A stretch of 64,000 nt of DNA from positions 186,001 through 250,000 of the forward strand of contig CAWEIS010000028.1 of NCBI GenBank assembly GCA_963809205.1, read 5' to 3'. Every line of letters starts with the position of its first letter. Position 1 is the stretch's first letter. The position numbers and the translations under genes are program-made. Below are positions 26,447 to 36,108 of this stretch, in pieces. Below the pieces are notes generated by a model. The model saw only the letters and a list, made by a program, of their open reading frames with translations. It was not told where the DNA came from and did not search any database. This DNA comes from DATLLN01 sp963809205. GTDB taxonomy: Bacteria > Actinomycetota > Thermoleophilia > Gaiellales > JAICJC01.

Positions 26447-29185
26447 CTAGCCTTGGGTGACGCCGCTCATCGCAATCCGCACCGCCTCGTCGACCGGCGT
26501 CGCCGCGCCGCGGTCGAACGCCGCACGGTACTCCGCCTCGCCGAGCTCCCCGGTCGACCGCTCCTCGACCTGCGCCAGCACGGGCTGCTGCGGGGGCCAG
26601 ACACCGACCCCGCCTCGGCTGCGCACCGCATCGCCGGCTCCCATCAGCAAAGCGGCCGTCCGCGGGTCGCCCGTCTGGACTGCGACGCCCGCGGCCAGTA
26701 GGAGCGCCCAGGCGAGCTCGCCCAGGCCGCCGCGGTCGTGTGCGGTGGCGAGCGGCTCGGCCAGCAGCGTTCGTGCGCTGCCGACGTCACCACGGAGCAC
26801 ATGGGCGGTGATGAGCGAGAGCTGGCAGTTCGGCAAGACCCGCCGCATGTCGAAGGCGATGACGCGGTCGAGCGCCCGTTCGAGCAGCACGAGCGCCTCG
26901 TCGTACTCGCCCTCCATCACCTTCCAGTCGCCGGCGTGCAACTCCGCGAACGCGCGGCCCTCATCGGCCAGCTTCTCCGCCCGGCGCAGCCCGGCGTTGA
27001 CATGCTCGCGCGCAGCCCCGTGGTCGCCCTCGATCGACGCGACCGCCGCAAGGCCGAACTCGACCTCGAACGAGACCACCGCCGCGCCGATCGGATCGGC
27101 CAGCGCCAGCGACCGCTCGAACCAGCTGCGCGCGGCGGTCGGATCGCCGGCCGCCACATACACCCACCCGGCGGACTTCGCCGCGTACGCCGCGGGCGCC
27201 GGCTCGCCGGCGTCGCACAGCAGCTCGGTTGCCTCGGTGAAGCCTTCCAGCGCCGCGCGGCCGCGGCCGCGGTCGAGCGCCGACGCGCTTTCCGTCAGCA
27301 GCAGCATGCCCAGCGACCCCGGCGTCAGCGCCTCCCGGTGCTGCAGCAGCCGGGCGACCAGCTGGTCGGCCAGGTCGTACTCCATCGTCGTCTGCCAGAG
27401 CCACGCCAGCTCGCCGGTCATCGCCGCGCCGGTCTCGTACTCGCCGAGCTCGGCGAACCGGTCGATCGCGGCGCGGAAGTTGGCGACGTCCGGCTGCAGG
27501 CGGCTCACCAGCCGGTACGCGTCGCCCAGCCAGGCGAGCTTCACCTCCGACGCCAGCCCGCGGTAGAACCGGGCGTGGCGGTCGCGGAGCGCCTCACGAT
27601 CGCCCACCTCGCGCTCCAGCGCGAACGACCGGATCGTCTCCAACATGCTGAATCGCGAGACGGTGGGCACGGTCTCGTCGTGGCGCACCAGGCTGTTCTC
27701 GACCAGCGACGAGAGGCCGTCGAACACGTCGATGTCGTCCTCGCCGCACGCCTGTTCCGCGGCGTCGTACGTCCAGCTGCCCTCGAACACCGCGAGCCGT
27801 GCCAGCAGCGTCCGGTCGTGCTCCGAGAGCAGGTCGTGGCTCCACTCGATGGTCGCCCGCAGCGTGCGTTGCCGTTCGGGGGCGTCGCGCAGCCCGCCGG
27901 TGAGGATCCGCAGCCGGTCGTCCAGGCGCGAGTGCAGGGCCTCAGCCGACAGCACCCGCAGCCGCGCAGCGGCCAGCTCCAGTGCCAGCGGCAGCCCGTC
28001 GAGGTCGCGGCAGATCGCGGCGACGGCCGCGGCGTTGGCTTCCGACAGCTCGAAGTCCGGCCTGACGGCCCGCGCCCGCTGGAGGAACAGCTGCACCGAT
28101 CCCACCTGCGACAGGGTGTCGAGCCGGTCGTCGTCCGGGACGCCCAGGGGCGGTACGGGATACTCGCGCTCATCGGCGATGCGCAGAGCGGCGCGCGAGG
28201 TGACAACCCAGCGCACCCGCGGGGCTACCCGGGCGACGTCGCCCAGCGCCCCCGCCGCGTCCATCACGTGCTCGAAGTTGTCGATCACGACGAGCATCCG
28301 CCGGTCGGCCAGATACGCCTTCAGCTGGTCGGACGCCGCGTCGCCGTGGGCGCCCGCCACGCCCAGCGTCTGCGCGATCGCGGGGATGACGGCACCGGCG
28401 TCGTCCAGCACCGCAAGGTTGACGAAGTAGACACCGCCCACGAAGTGCTCCACCTGCTCCGCGGCCATCTGCATCGCAAGCCGGGTCTTGCCGACGCCGC
28501 CGGGGCCGGTCAGCGTGATCACGGAGGTCGCGGAATCGGCGACGAGCGCGGCCAACTCAGTCAGCTCCTGGTCGCGCCCGACCAGCGGCGTTGCCTGGGT
28601 GGGCAGATTGGTCGGCCGGTTCTCCAGCGTCCGGAGCGCTGGGAACGATCCCTCGAGCCCGCCGATCGCCAGGTCGTACAGGCGTTGCGGGTGCGTCAGG
28701 TCCTTCAGCCGGTGGTCGCCCAGGTCGCGCAGCTGCACGTCGTCCGGCAGGCCGCCGGCCATCAGGTCGACCGTGGTCTGGGACACCACGACCTGGCCGC
28801 CATGCGCCGCCGACATGATCCGCGCGGCGCGGTGGACGTCCAGCCCGATGTAGTCCCCGGCGACGACGGCCGGACGCCCGGAGTGGACGCCGACGCGGAC
28901 GCGCACCTGGACGTCGTCAGGCCAGGTCGCCGCGGCCAGTCCACGCTGCAGGTCGACCGCCGCGGCGACGGCATCGGCCGCCGACGGGAACACGACGAAG
29001 AAGGAATCGCCCTCAGTCCCCACCTCGACCCCGTCGTGCTCCTCGAACGCCGCCCGCAGCACCCGGCGGTGCGAGTGGAGCAGATCGGCGTACCGCTCGC
29101 CGAGCATCGTGAGCAGGGTCGTCGAGCCCTCGATGTCCGTGAAGACCAGGGTGACGTCGCCGACCGGCAGAGCTCTTGAAGCCAT
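26447..29185 (-). CDS. Class III cyclase-domain protein with NB-ARC-type ATPase and TPR-like repeats
   Basis: 912 residues. Residues about 5-185 form a cyclase homology domain (VTLVFTDIEGST, VGTEGDSFFVVF, VRVGVHSGRP). The transition-state Asn position is His (LDVHRAARIM), and the Lys position is not Lys. Next comes an AfsR/NB-ARC-like ATPase: VITLTGPGGVGKTRLAMQ (Walker A), MLVVIDNFEHV (Walker B), VRWVVTSRAAL (sensor), GLPLALELAAARL. The C-terminal half is alpha-helical TPR-like. No DNA-binding domain is seen, so it may work through partner proteins or nucleotide signals. Proteins of this layout are often numerous in Thermoleophilia-like genomes and are frequently annotated as LuxR-type or BTAD-type regulators. 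Confidence 0.88.
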   Translation of the reverse strand: MASRALPVGDVTLVFTDIEGSTTLLTMLGERYADLLHSHRRVLRAAFEEHDGVEVGTEGDSFFVVFPSAADAVAAAVDLQRGLAAATWPDDVQVRVRVGVHSGRPAVVAGDYIGLDVHRAARIMSAAHGGQVVVSQTTVDLMAGGLPDDVQLRDLGDHRLKDLTHPQRLYDLAIGGLEGSFPALRTLENRPTNLPTQATPLVGRDQELTELAALVADSATSVITLTGPGGVGKTRLAMQMAAEQVEHFVGGVYFVNLAVLDDAGAVIPAIAQTLGVAGAHGDAASDQLKAYLADRRMLVVIDNFEHVMDAAGALGDVARVAPRVRWVVTSRAALRIADEREYPVPPLGVPDDDRLDTLSQVGSVQLFLQRARAVRPDFELSEANAAAVAAICRDLDGLPLALELAAARLRVLSAEALHSRLDDRLRILTGGLRDAPERQRTLRATIEWSHDLLSEHDRTLLARLAVFEGSWTYDAAEQACGEDDIDVFDGLSSLVENSLVRHDETVPTVSRFSMLETIRSFALEREVGDREALRDRHARFYRGLASEVKLAWLGDAYRLVSRLQPDVANFRAAIDRFAELGEYETGAAMTGELAWLWQTTMEYDLADQLVARLLQHREALTPGSLGMLLLTESASALDRGRGRAALEGFTEATELLCDAGEPAPAAYAAKSAGWVYVAAGDPTAARSWFERSLALADPIGAAVVSFEVEFGLAAVASIEGDHGAAREHVNAGLRRAEKLADEGRAFAELHAGDWKVMEGEYDEALVLLERALDRVIAFDMRRVLPNCQLSLITAHVLRGDVGSARTLLAEPLATAHDRGGLGELAWALLLAAGVAVQTGDPRTAALLMGAGDAVRSRGGVGVWPPQQPVLAQVEERSTGELGEAEYRAAFDRGAATPVDEAVRIAMSGVTQG

Positions 29186-29298
29186 CCCCAGGCGATCCTA
29201 CCGGTGGCTGGGCGCGCGGGTTGCCCCGGCTGCCGACGCGACCGTCGATCCCCGGCGACCGCCGGCCGCCGCACCCCGGCGTACACTGGTCGGGTCGC

Positions 29299-29371
29299 GG
29301 GACGTGGCGCAGCCTGGTAGCGCACCTGCTTTGGGAGCAGGGGGTCGCGAGTTCAAATCTCGCCGTCCCGA
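29299..29371 (+). tRNA. tRNA-Pro (anticodon TGG)
   Basis: 73-nt cloverleaf: acceptor CGGGACG with CGTCCCG, D-arm GCGC...GCGC, anticodon stem CCTGC/GCAGG around TTTGGGA, T-arm GCGAG-TTCAAAT-CTCGC, discriminator A; no encoded CCA. It lies 114 nt from the divergent cyclase gene start. Confidence 0.95.
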
Positions 29372-29510
29372 CTCAGTCTTCTGGCTCAACCATGCAGCTC
29401 AACCCGGCCTATCGCGGTCGCCAGAATGCGCCGACTCGGTGGCGTGGTAGGGAAATGGTAAGACGACGATCTCCTGGACGGCCGCCACCTCCACGAATAG
29501 GTCGCTTTGC

Positions 29511-29600
29511 ACCATGGTGCCCGAGAAACGTCATCGGTCTTGAAAACCGCCACGCCGTTGTAACCCAACGTTTGGTAGGTTCGACTCCTGCGCCGCTCCG
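29511..29600 (+). tRNA. tRNA-Ser(TGA)-like sequence with unrecognisable 5' half
   Basis: The 3' two thirds look like a class II tRNA: anticodon arm CGGT-CTTGAAA-ACCG (TGA at 29541-29543), long variable arm CGTTG-TAACC-CAACG, T-arm GTAGG-TTCGACT-CCTGC and a 3' side ending CCGCTCC-G. A TGCCCGAG box like that of Ser tRNAs starts at 29518, but the D-stem cannot close. The seven bases before it do not pair with the 3' acceptor. A GGTGGCG at 29438 can pair with CGCCGCT at 29591-29597, which would imply about 70 extra nt. Either a broken gene or a locus damaged by sequence errors. The remaining gap 29372-29653 shows no other gene. Confidence 0.45.
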
Positions 29601-29653
29601 TCCAGAAAGCCCTGCACGTCTCGTATATCAGGGCCGCCTGAGTTCGCGCTCGC

Positions 29654-31337
29654 TTAGGCTGATGCTCTGTCCCCCGGTGCGAGTAGCGGGAAGAAGTGCC
29701 AGGCGACGTCCCTGAGGACTTCGATGATCAGCTGCGGTGTGAGTTCGGTGTCGGGGTCGTCGAGTTCGGGTGGGAGTGTCGCTCCCATGGCTCGGGCCTT
29801 CTCGATGAGGGCTGGGCCAGCGGTCTTGCCGAGGTGGCTGAGGGCTTTACCGAGGACGTCATAGTCCAGCGTCGGGGACGGATTGCGCTTCGACCGAAAC
29901 CCACGTGTCAGGGTGGCGTGCCGTCTCGCGCGAGAAGACGTGGTCGAACGTGCGCGCGCGGGCGTCGCGCTGGGTCAACGGCTCTCCGAGACCCCAGGTC
30001 TTGCGGAGCGTGGCGATCAGCGAAGTGTGGCGGTACTCCTCGTTGTAGACCGATCCCGGCTCGACCCACGGCGAGACCATGATGGCGGGAACGCGGTATC
30101 CGGAACGGTCGAACTTGAAGCCGAACTCGCCTGCCGGGGCCGCCGGGTCAGGTGGGGCGGCCGGGCCGGGTGGCACGTGGTCGTAGGTGCCGCCGGGCTC
30201 GTCCCACCCGATCAGGAGAGCCGTGTTCCAGACGTTGGTGCCTGACTCCGAGGTGGCCGACCGGTAGATGTTGAAGACGCGCTCGAGGAAGGCTTCGCCG
30301 CCCAGGATGGACGATGGCGAGTCGATCCCAAGGTCGATGCCATTGCCGAGCAGCGACCGGCCCGCGGCCGGGTGGTAGTCGCCGTGGCCGGTGAGCATGT
30401 TCGGCTCGATCAGCGAGAAGTCCGGGAGCGTCCCGGCGGCTGCGTCGCGCTCGAACTCGGCGAACGGCACAAAGTGGGTCGCCAACCGATCCTTCAAGCG
30501 GGAGTAGTGGATGATGCCGGCAAACGACAGGGGCATCGGCTCATCGACATACACCTTCCACGTCTTGCCGTGCTGTTCGAGCCGCTCGAAGATCGTCTCC
30601 GCGTCGTTCTTCTCCAGCCACTTCTTCGCCGGCGTGTTCACGACCAGGCCCGACGAGGTCGCTGCCGTCCAGAACGAGCGGTTCATGAACGTCTGCGACG
30701 GCACCTCGCAAAACCAGTGGTCAAACACGCCGAAATCACGCGCGATCCCCGACAGCACCGGCACCTGATCGGGAGTGAATCCGGTCATGATGTGGGCGTA
30801 CTCGTCGTAGGTCGGCTGGCGACCTACCTCCCCAGTGAACGTGCTGATGTAGTCAGCGACGAACCCGCTCATGTCCGGCTTCGCACCCGGGGGCGGCGCG
30901 TTCCACGGCTTCGTCACGCCCTCCCCGATCTTGAATCGATTGTGCTCGTCCAGCGTGCCGTAGAGCTGCGTGTTCGTGTGGTACCACTCCTCGCCCGAGT
31001 CCGGGTTCGGGGAATCCATGTCGGTGGCGACCGTGTAGGGCACCACCTTGCGATCCGCGCCGTGCTCAGCCCAGTCCGGAATCGGATTCGAGAGACCCTT
31101 CCCGATCACTCCGTCGAACGTCCTGCCATCCTCCGGGCCGTACAGGTGGCCGAGCACGTTGTCCAGCGATCGGTTCTCGAACAACACCACGACCACATGA
31201 TCCAGCGCATTCGCACGAGTTTCGGATTCAGGCACGCGAGTCTCCAGTCCGGTCAATGACGCTGCAACGGTCACCGCGCCATCTTCGCTGAGAAATCCTC
31301 GCACAGGATCGTTGGGGCAGCGCGTCCGCTGCAACAT
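29654..31337 (-). CDS. Phosphoesterase family protein (phospholipase C-like), one frameshift
   Basis: About 560 residues when one base is removed from a run of four G at 29874-29877 (plus strand); without that, the frame stops at 29859 and loses the last 68 residues (YDVLGKALSHLGKTAGPALI...). Family motifs: LDHVVVVLFENRSLDNVLGHLYG near the N terminus, FDHWFCEVPSQTFMNRSFW, LIEPNMLTGHGDYHP, and the metal motif LIGWDEPGGTYDHVPPG. No convincing signal peptide, unlike the relative at 5696-7109. Start ATG at 31337; internal GTG starts also exist. Should cleave a phosphodiester or phosphomonoester; substrate unknown. Confidence 0.8.
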
Positions 31338-31476
31338 TCAAACGGGGTGAGATTCCAACCAGTCACCGACCCCGTAGCCCGAGTCCGGGCCGTACGGGTT
31401 GTCTTCGATCGCACCGGAACCACCAGGCGGTTCCGCTCTCGATGCATCCACGTCGTCGACCGCCTACTGGTGAGGT

Positions 31477-34400
31477 TCAGATCGCCGGCGGTACGGCCGC
31501 AGGTGGCTGATCGAGCAGGGCGAGCCGCTCGCGGGCCTCGGCGGCCGATCTGACAATGCCCTTTTGCTCGAACAGGTCGGCCGCTCGACCGAACTCCCGG
31601 CGGGCGCCGCCGACGTCTCCGGCGGCGGCGAGGACTCGCCCGAAAACCATGTGGTCGATCGCCCGGTCGTCGAGCAGGTCGGTGGTGTCATGCAGCGCGC
31701 ATGCCTCGCGGGCCAGCGTAATCGCCTCGGCGTGTCGACCCTCGTGCGACTGCAGGAGCGCCTCGGCGGACCGCCAGGCCGCCTGAGAGGCCACATCGGC
31801 TCGGGCCGCCGTTCGGCGGCACACGATCGCTGCCTCAGCCGCTTCGCGCAGACGACCAAGGTCGATCAGGATCAACGCGCGCTGTCCCTCATTGGTCGAG
31901 AGGTAGCCGGTCTCACCGAGCCGGGCCAGCTCGTCCGATCCCTCGCGAAGCAGCACCTCCGCCCGGGTCGGATCCCCCGCCAGCATCTCGACCCGCGCGG
32001 CTATCTGGGCGGTCACCGCCCATCCGACAAGCTGTCCAAGGTCGGCTCGGATCGCCCTGCCTCGTGCGACGTCCTCGCGGCCGGAGGCGACGTCTCCCGC
32101 CGCCGCCCGCGCGACGCCGCGGATGATCAGCGCCTCTGCCTGGACTGGGATCGGCGGATCGGCGGCATCCAGCATCTCCTGCACCTCCCTGGCCACATCG
32201 TTCGCCCGAGTCGGTCCGAACCAGACCGCCACGGGGATCTCCGCCGCAACCCGAACCTGTTGGGAGCGGTCGCCGGCACGACGAGCTGCGGCCAGGGCCT
32301 CCAGCCGGGCGCGGTGTGACTCGGCGTTTCGGCCGGCCACCGCGTGGTAATCGGCGATCGCCAGCCAGGCTCTGGACAGGCCACGATCGTCGCCGCGCTC
32401 GGCGAAAAGCCGCGTCGTGGCCACGGCCCGTTCGTACACCTCCTGCAGATCCCGGTCGGGATCGGTGGACTGGGAGAGGTGGAATGCGGCCACGTCGGCG
32501 TACGCCGCGGCCAGCTCACCAGCCATCGCCGCGAGCTGGTCGATGATCGTGGCCGCGTCATCGAACCGGCCCGCCTCCATCAGCTGGTAGCTGAGCTCGA
32601 CGGTCACGCCGACCGGATCGGCCACCGCGCCCGTCGCCACCGCCCGCCCGAGCAGGTTCGAGGCGGCGGCGGCATCCCCACGCTCCGCTGCGTGCCGACC
32701 GACGGCGGCAAGCGCCTCGCCGGCCACGGTCGCAGCGGCCAGGGCCGGATCGCCCGACGGGTCGAGCTCGTGGCGCAGCTGCCAGACTCGCTCGAGATGG
32801 TACGCGCGGAGTTCCGCGGCGATGGCCCCGCGATCGGAGAGCCAGTCCGAGAGACCCCCGTGCACTTCGGCTCGCCGGTCCTTCGACAGCTGCTCGTAGA
32901 CAACATCGCGGATCACCAGGTGATGAAACGTGTACGCCGTTTCGCCGGGAAACCCGCTGACGGCCGACCGCACGAGGTCACGGCGTACCAGCTCACCCAG
33001 CTCGCGCTCGATCGTGTCGGCGCTCCAGTCAGGGAGCACGGCGCCGAGGGCGCCGAGGTGGAACACCTTGCCCTCGACGGCCGCATGCTCAAGCAACGTC
33101 TGATGCGACAGCTGCAGGCTCGCGATTCGCGCTGCGACCAGCGCGCGGATGGTCGGTGGCATCCGAAGGTCGCCGCTCGCAGTCTCCGTGCTCATCGCCA
33201 CGAGCTGCTCGGCAAACAGCGGGTTGCCGTCGGCCGTCTCCGTGATCTGCTCGCGGACGTCGTCCGAAAGCTGCGATGTTGCGAGCTGCTCCACCAGCGC
33301 GCGACTCTCGCCAACCGTCAGCGGTTCCAGCAGCAGGTTGGCGGTGTTGCGCTGTCCGCCGGCCCACCCCGGGCGCAGATCAAGCAGCTCCGGGCGCGCC
33401 ATGCAGACGACCAGCAGAGGCACCGGTCGTGCGAAGCCGACGACGTGCTCGATCAGCTCGTGAAACGCCTCCTCCGCCCAGTGCATGTCGTCCAGGACGA
33501 GCAGCACCGGCCGGGCCCCCGCCAACGACTCGAAGACCCGCCGGAAGGCCCACGGGATCCCTTCGCCGCCGATACCATCCGAGCGACCGAGCGCCACCGC
33601 GACCGATCGCGTCACGCGGTCGCCATCCGGATCGCCGGCCATCAGCCGCCCCACCCCTGCGATCGGGTCGTCGCCGAACGCGCCGATGAACGCCTCGAGG
33701 GCGGGCCAGTAGGTGATCCCTTCCCCGTATGGCAAGCACCGGCCCGAGACGATCAGCGCCTCGGGGACGCTCGCCATCAGCTCGCGCACGAGACGCGACT
33801 TGCCGATCCCCGCCGGGCCGAGCACGGTCACCTGATGACACTTGCCGACCCGCACGGTCCTCGTATACATCGCCTGCAACAGTGCGAGCTCGTCCTCCCG
33901 GCCGACCATTCGGGCATCGGCCTGTCGAGCCAGCGGATCGGCGCCGTGAACGACCCTGACCAGGACGTGCGCGGTGAGCGGCTCCGCCTTGCCCTTCGCC
34001 TGGACGAGGACGGGCGACGTCTCGACGGCGCCCCGCACCAGCCGCTCGGTCTCCTCGCCCATCACGACGTGGTTCTCCTCGGCGGTCTGCTCCAGCCGGG
34101 CGGCAACGTTGACCGCGTCACCGGTGATGAGCTCCTCCCCACGGCCGACGACCACCACGCCGGTGTTCACGCCGATCCGACATGCCAGCCGCACGCCCCG
34201 TGTCTCCACAAGGTCGGATCCGAGGCCGACCAGCGAATCGCGCATCTCATCCGCAGCCCTGACCGCGCGAAATGCATCGTCCTCATGGATCTCGGGAAGG
34301 CCGAACACGGCCATCACCGCATCCCCGATGAACTTCGCCACCGTCCCACCGTGACGCTCGACCGCCTCGCGCATCTCCGCGTGGTAGGCCGACAGCACGG

Positions 34401-34590
34401 AGCGCAGCGCCTCAGGATCAAGCTGCTCACCAACCGCCGTCGATCCCGCCAGGTCGCAGAAGAGCACCGTCACGGTCCGCCTGGAGGCCGCCGCCGCACC
34501 GGCGTCGGCGAGCGGGGCTCCGCATCGGTCGCAGAACCGCGCGTCTCCGGCGTTCGAACGACCGCACGACGTGCACGCAACCATCGACAC
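31477..34590 (-). CDS. Zinc-ribbon adenylate cyclase with AAA ATPase and TPR domains
   Basis: 1037 residues (GTG 34590; ATG 34584 equally possible). A CxxC..CxxC zinc ribbon (CTSCGRSNAGDARFCDRCGA) leads. Next is a class III cyclase domain with all key residues: CDLAGST (metal Asp), AKFIGDAVMAVF (substrate Lys and second Asp) and TGDAVNVAARLE (Asp, transition-state Asn and Arg). So it is likely to make cAMP. An AAA/MalT-like ATPase follows (VLGPAGIGKSRLVREL, VLLVLDDMHWAEEA), then about 450 residues of TPR-like helices. Single ORF with no frame break. It is the only one of three cyclase-domain proteins in this window with an intact active site. Confidence 0.9.
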   Translation of the reverse strand: MSMVACTSCGRSNAGDARFCDRCGAPLADAGAAAASRRTVTVLFCDLAGSTAVGEQLDPEALRSVLSAYHAEMREAVERHGGTVAKFIGDAVMAVFGLPEIHEDDAFRAVRAADEMRDSLVGLGSDLVETRGVRLACRIGVNTGVVVVGRGEELITGDAVNVAARLEQTAEENHVVMGEETERLVRGAVETSPVLVQAKGKAEPLTAHVLVRVVHGADPLARQADARMVGREDELALLQAMYTRTVRVGKCHQVTVLGPAGIGKSRLVRELMASVPEALIVSGRCLPYGEGITYWPALEAFIGAFGDDPIAGVGRLMAGDPDGDRVTRSVAVALGRSDGIGGEGIPWAFRRVFESLAGARPVLLVLDDMHWAEEAFHELIEHVVGFARPVPLLVVCMARPELLDLRPGWAGGQRNTANLLLEPLTVGESRALVEQLATSQLSDDVREQITETADGNPLFAEQLVAMSTETASGDLRMPPTIRALVAARIASLQLSHQTLLEHAAVEGKVFHLGALGAVLPDWSADTIERELGELVRRDLVRSAVSGFPGETAYTFHHLVIRDVVYEQLSKDRRAEVHGGLSDWLSDRGAIAAELRAYHLERVWQLRHELDPSGDPALAAATVAGEALAAVGRHAAERGDAAAASNLLGRAVATGAVADPVGVTVELSYQLMEAGRFDDAATIIDQLAAMAGELAAAYADVAAFHLSQSTDPDRDLQEVYERAVATTRLFAERGDDRGLSRAWLAIADYHAVAGRNAESHRARLEALAAARRAGDRSQQVRVAAEIPVAVWFGPTRANDVAREVQEMLDAADPPIPVQAEALIIRGVARAAAGDVASGREDVARGRAIRADLGQLVGWAVTAQIAARVEMLAGDPTRAEVLLREGSDELARLGETGYLSTNEGQRALILIDLGRLREAAEAAIVCRRTAARADVASQAAWRSAEALLQSHEGRHAEAITLAREACALHDTTDLLDDRAIDHMVFGRVLAAAGDVGGARREFGRAADLFEQKGIVRSAAEARERLALLDQPPAAVPPAI

Positions 34591-34615
34591 GTCGCCAGGA
34601 TATCGGGCCGGCTGC

Positions 34616-35951
34616 TTACCCCCCGAGCTGCACCCGCACGGCGCGCGCAGCGGCCCCTGCGGTCTGAGCCGCCGTCTCGGTGTACCAGGTGCCCAGATAG
34701 TCCCCGGCCAGGTGGACGCGGCCCAGCGGCGCCGTCAGCGCAGGCTGGAGCGCCGAGCGGCCGACGTTCGGATACGGCAGCCCCTGCGGCCAGCGCTGGA
34801 CGACGGTTTCGCGGACGCGGCGGCGCAGGTGCGGCAGCAAGTCGACCAGGGACTCCTCGAACGCCGCGGCGATCTCGTCGTCGTCCAGCTCGAGCATGCG
34901 GGCGGCCGAGTCGGCGGCGGCGTAGGCCATGATGCTGCCCATCGGCTCCCGTTCGTCCGCCGGCCGCAGCACGTTCGCCATGTTGAACAGCATCGAGAAG
35001 GGCCGCCCCGGCGTCGCCAGCGCGTACACCGAGTCCCAGCGGGTGACGATCTGCTCGTCGGTGAGAAACGCGACGACGGCGTACGGCCCATAGCGGATCG
35101 ATTCGAGCGCCCGGGCGGTCGGCGCCGGCAATCCCTGGACGATCCGCCGGGCGACGGGCGCGGGCGCGGCGACCACGGCGGCGCGGGCGCGCAGCGTCCG
35201 CCCGACACCATCCGACCGGCAGCGCACCTCGACGCCCTGCTCGTCCTGGGTCACGGACTCGACCTCGCAGCCCAGCCGGAGCCGATCGCCGAGCGGCGAG
35301 GCCAGTCCCTCGATCAGTCGTCCGGCGCCGCCGACGATGACCCGCGACAGCCCCGCCGAGCGGTTCCAGACCAGGTGGAAGTAGCCGATGCCGTACCCGG
35401 CCGCCAGCTGCTCGGGCTCACCGGACGAGCGGGTCAGCGTCGCCCGATAGACGGCGTCGACATCGGCCGGCAGCCGGCCGATGAACTCGCTGAACGAGCG
35501 ATCGTCCATGAACGACAGCATCCGCGCCTGTCGTTCGGCCGCCGGCTCGCCGGGGCGCGGCGCAGCGATTCGCCCGTAGCGGGCGACCGCCAGCCGCAGC
35601 CGCGCGCCGCTCGTGGCCAGCGCCAGCCGCGAGGCGAGGCTCATCGGCAGCTGCAGCGGGAACGTCTCGACCGGTCCGGAACACGCGATCCGCCCGCGCA
35701 GCGCGACGGCCGCGAGCCGCCCGGGCACCGGCACGGCGACCGTTCCCGTCTCCTCGATCAGCCTGCCGGCCGCGGACTCGGGACCGCTGAAGACGTGCGC
35801 GCCGAAGTTCAGCCACACGCCGTCCCGTGGCTCCGACCGGATCCGCCCACCGACCCGCTCAGTCGACTCCAGCACCAGGATGTCGCGGTCGCGGAGGTCC
35901 CACGCGGCGGCCAGCCCGGACACGCCGCCGCCGACGATCAGCGCGTCGTAC
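34616..35951 (-). CDS. FAD-dependent amine oxidase/protoporphyrinogen oxidase-like protein
   Basis: 445 residues from the ATG at 35951; an ATG at 35972 would add 7. The N terminus is a Rossmann FAD motif, MYDALIVGGGVSGLAAAWDL, followed by LVLESTERVGGRIRSEPRDG, the GG doublet shared by amine oxidases, phytoene desaturases and HemG/HemY. The C terminus has VHLAGDYLGTWYTETAAQTAG, the flavin-closing motif. It probably oxidises an amine, carotenoid or porphyrinogen in the cytoplasm. It lies 26 nt from the cyclase gene start on the same strand. Confidence 0.85.
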
Positions 35952-36108
35952 ATGTGATCCGGCGAGCCGTCCATTGCGGCTGCACGATACGGCCTCGGGA
36001 AGATCGCTAACGGGGGCCGCGTCGTGGGGACAGGCAGGCGAGCTCGGGCAGGCGTATGCTGACCCCGGCCATCGCTCGCGGATTCATCGAGCCACAGGGG
36101 TGTCTCTC

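Noticed and set aside
26738..29179. An 813-residue plus-strand open frame.
   Set aside because: Low-complexity Arg/His/Gln-rich translation, entirely antisense to the cyclase/NB-ARC gene; typical of GC-rich DNA.
32344..34932. An 862-residue plus-strand open frame.
   Set aside because: Antisense to the zinc-ribbon cyclase gene, which has complete catalytic motifs; the shadow has none.
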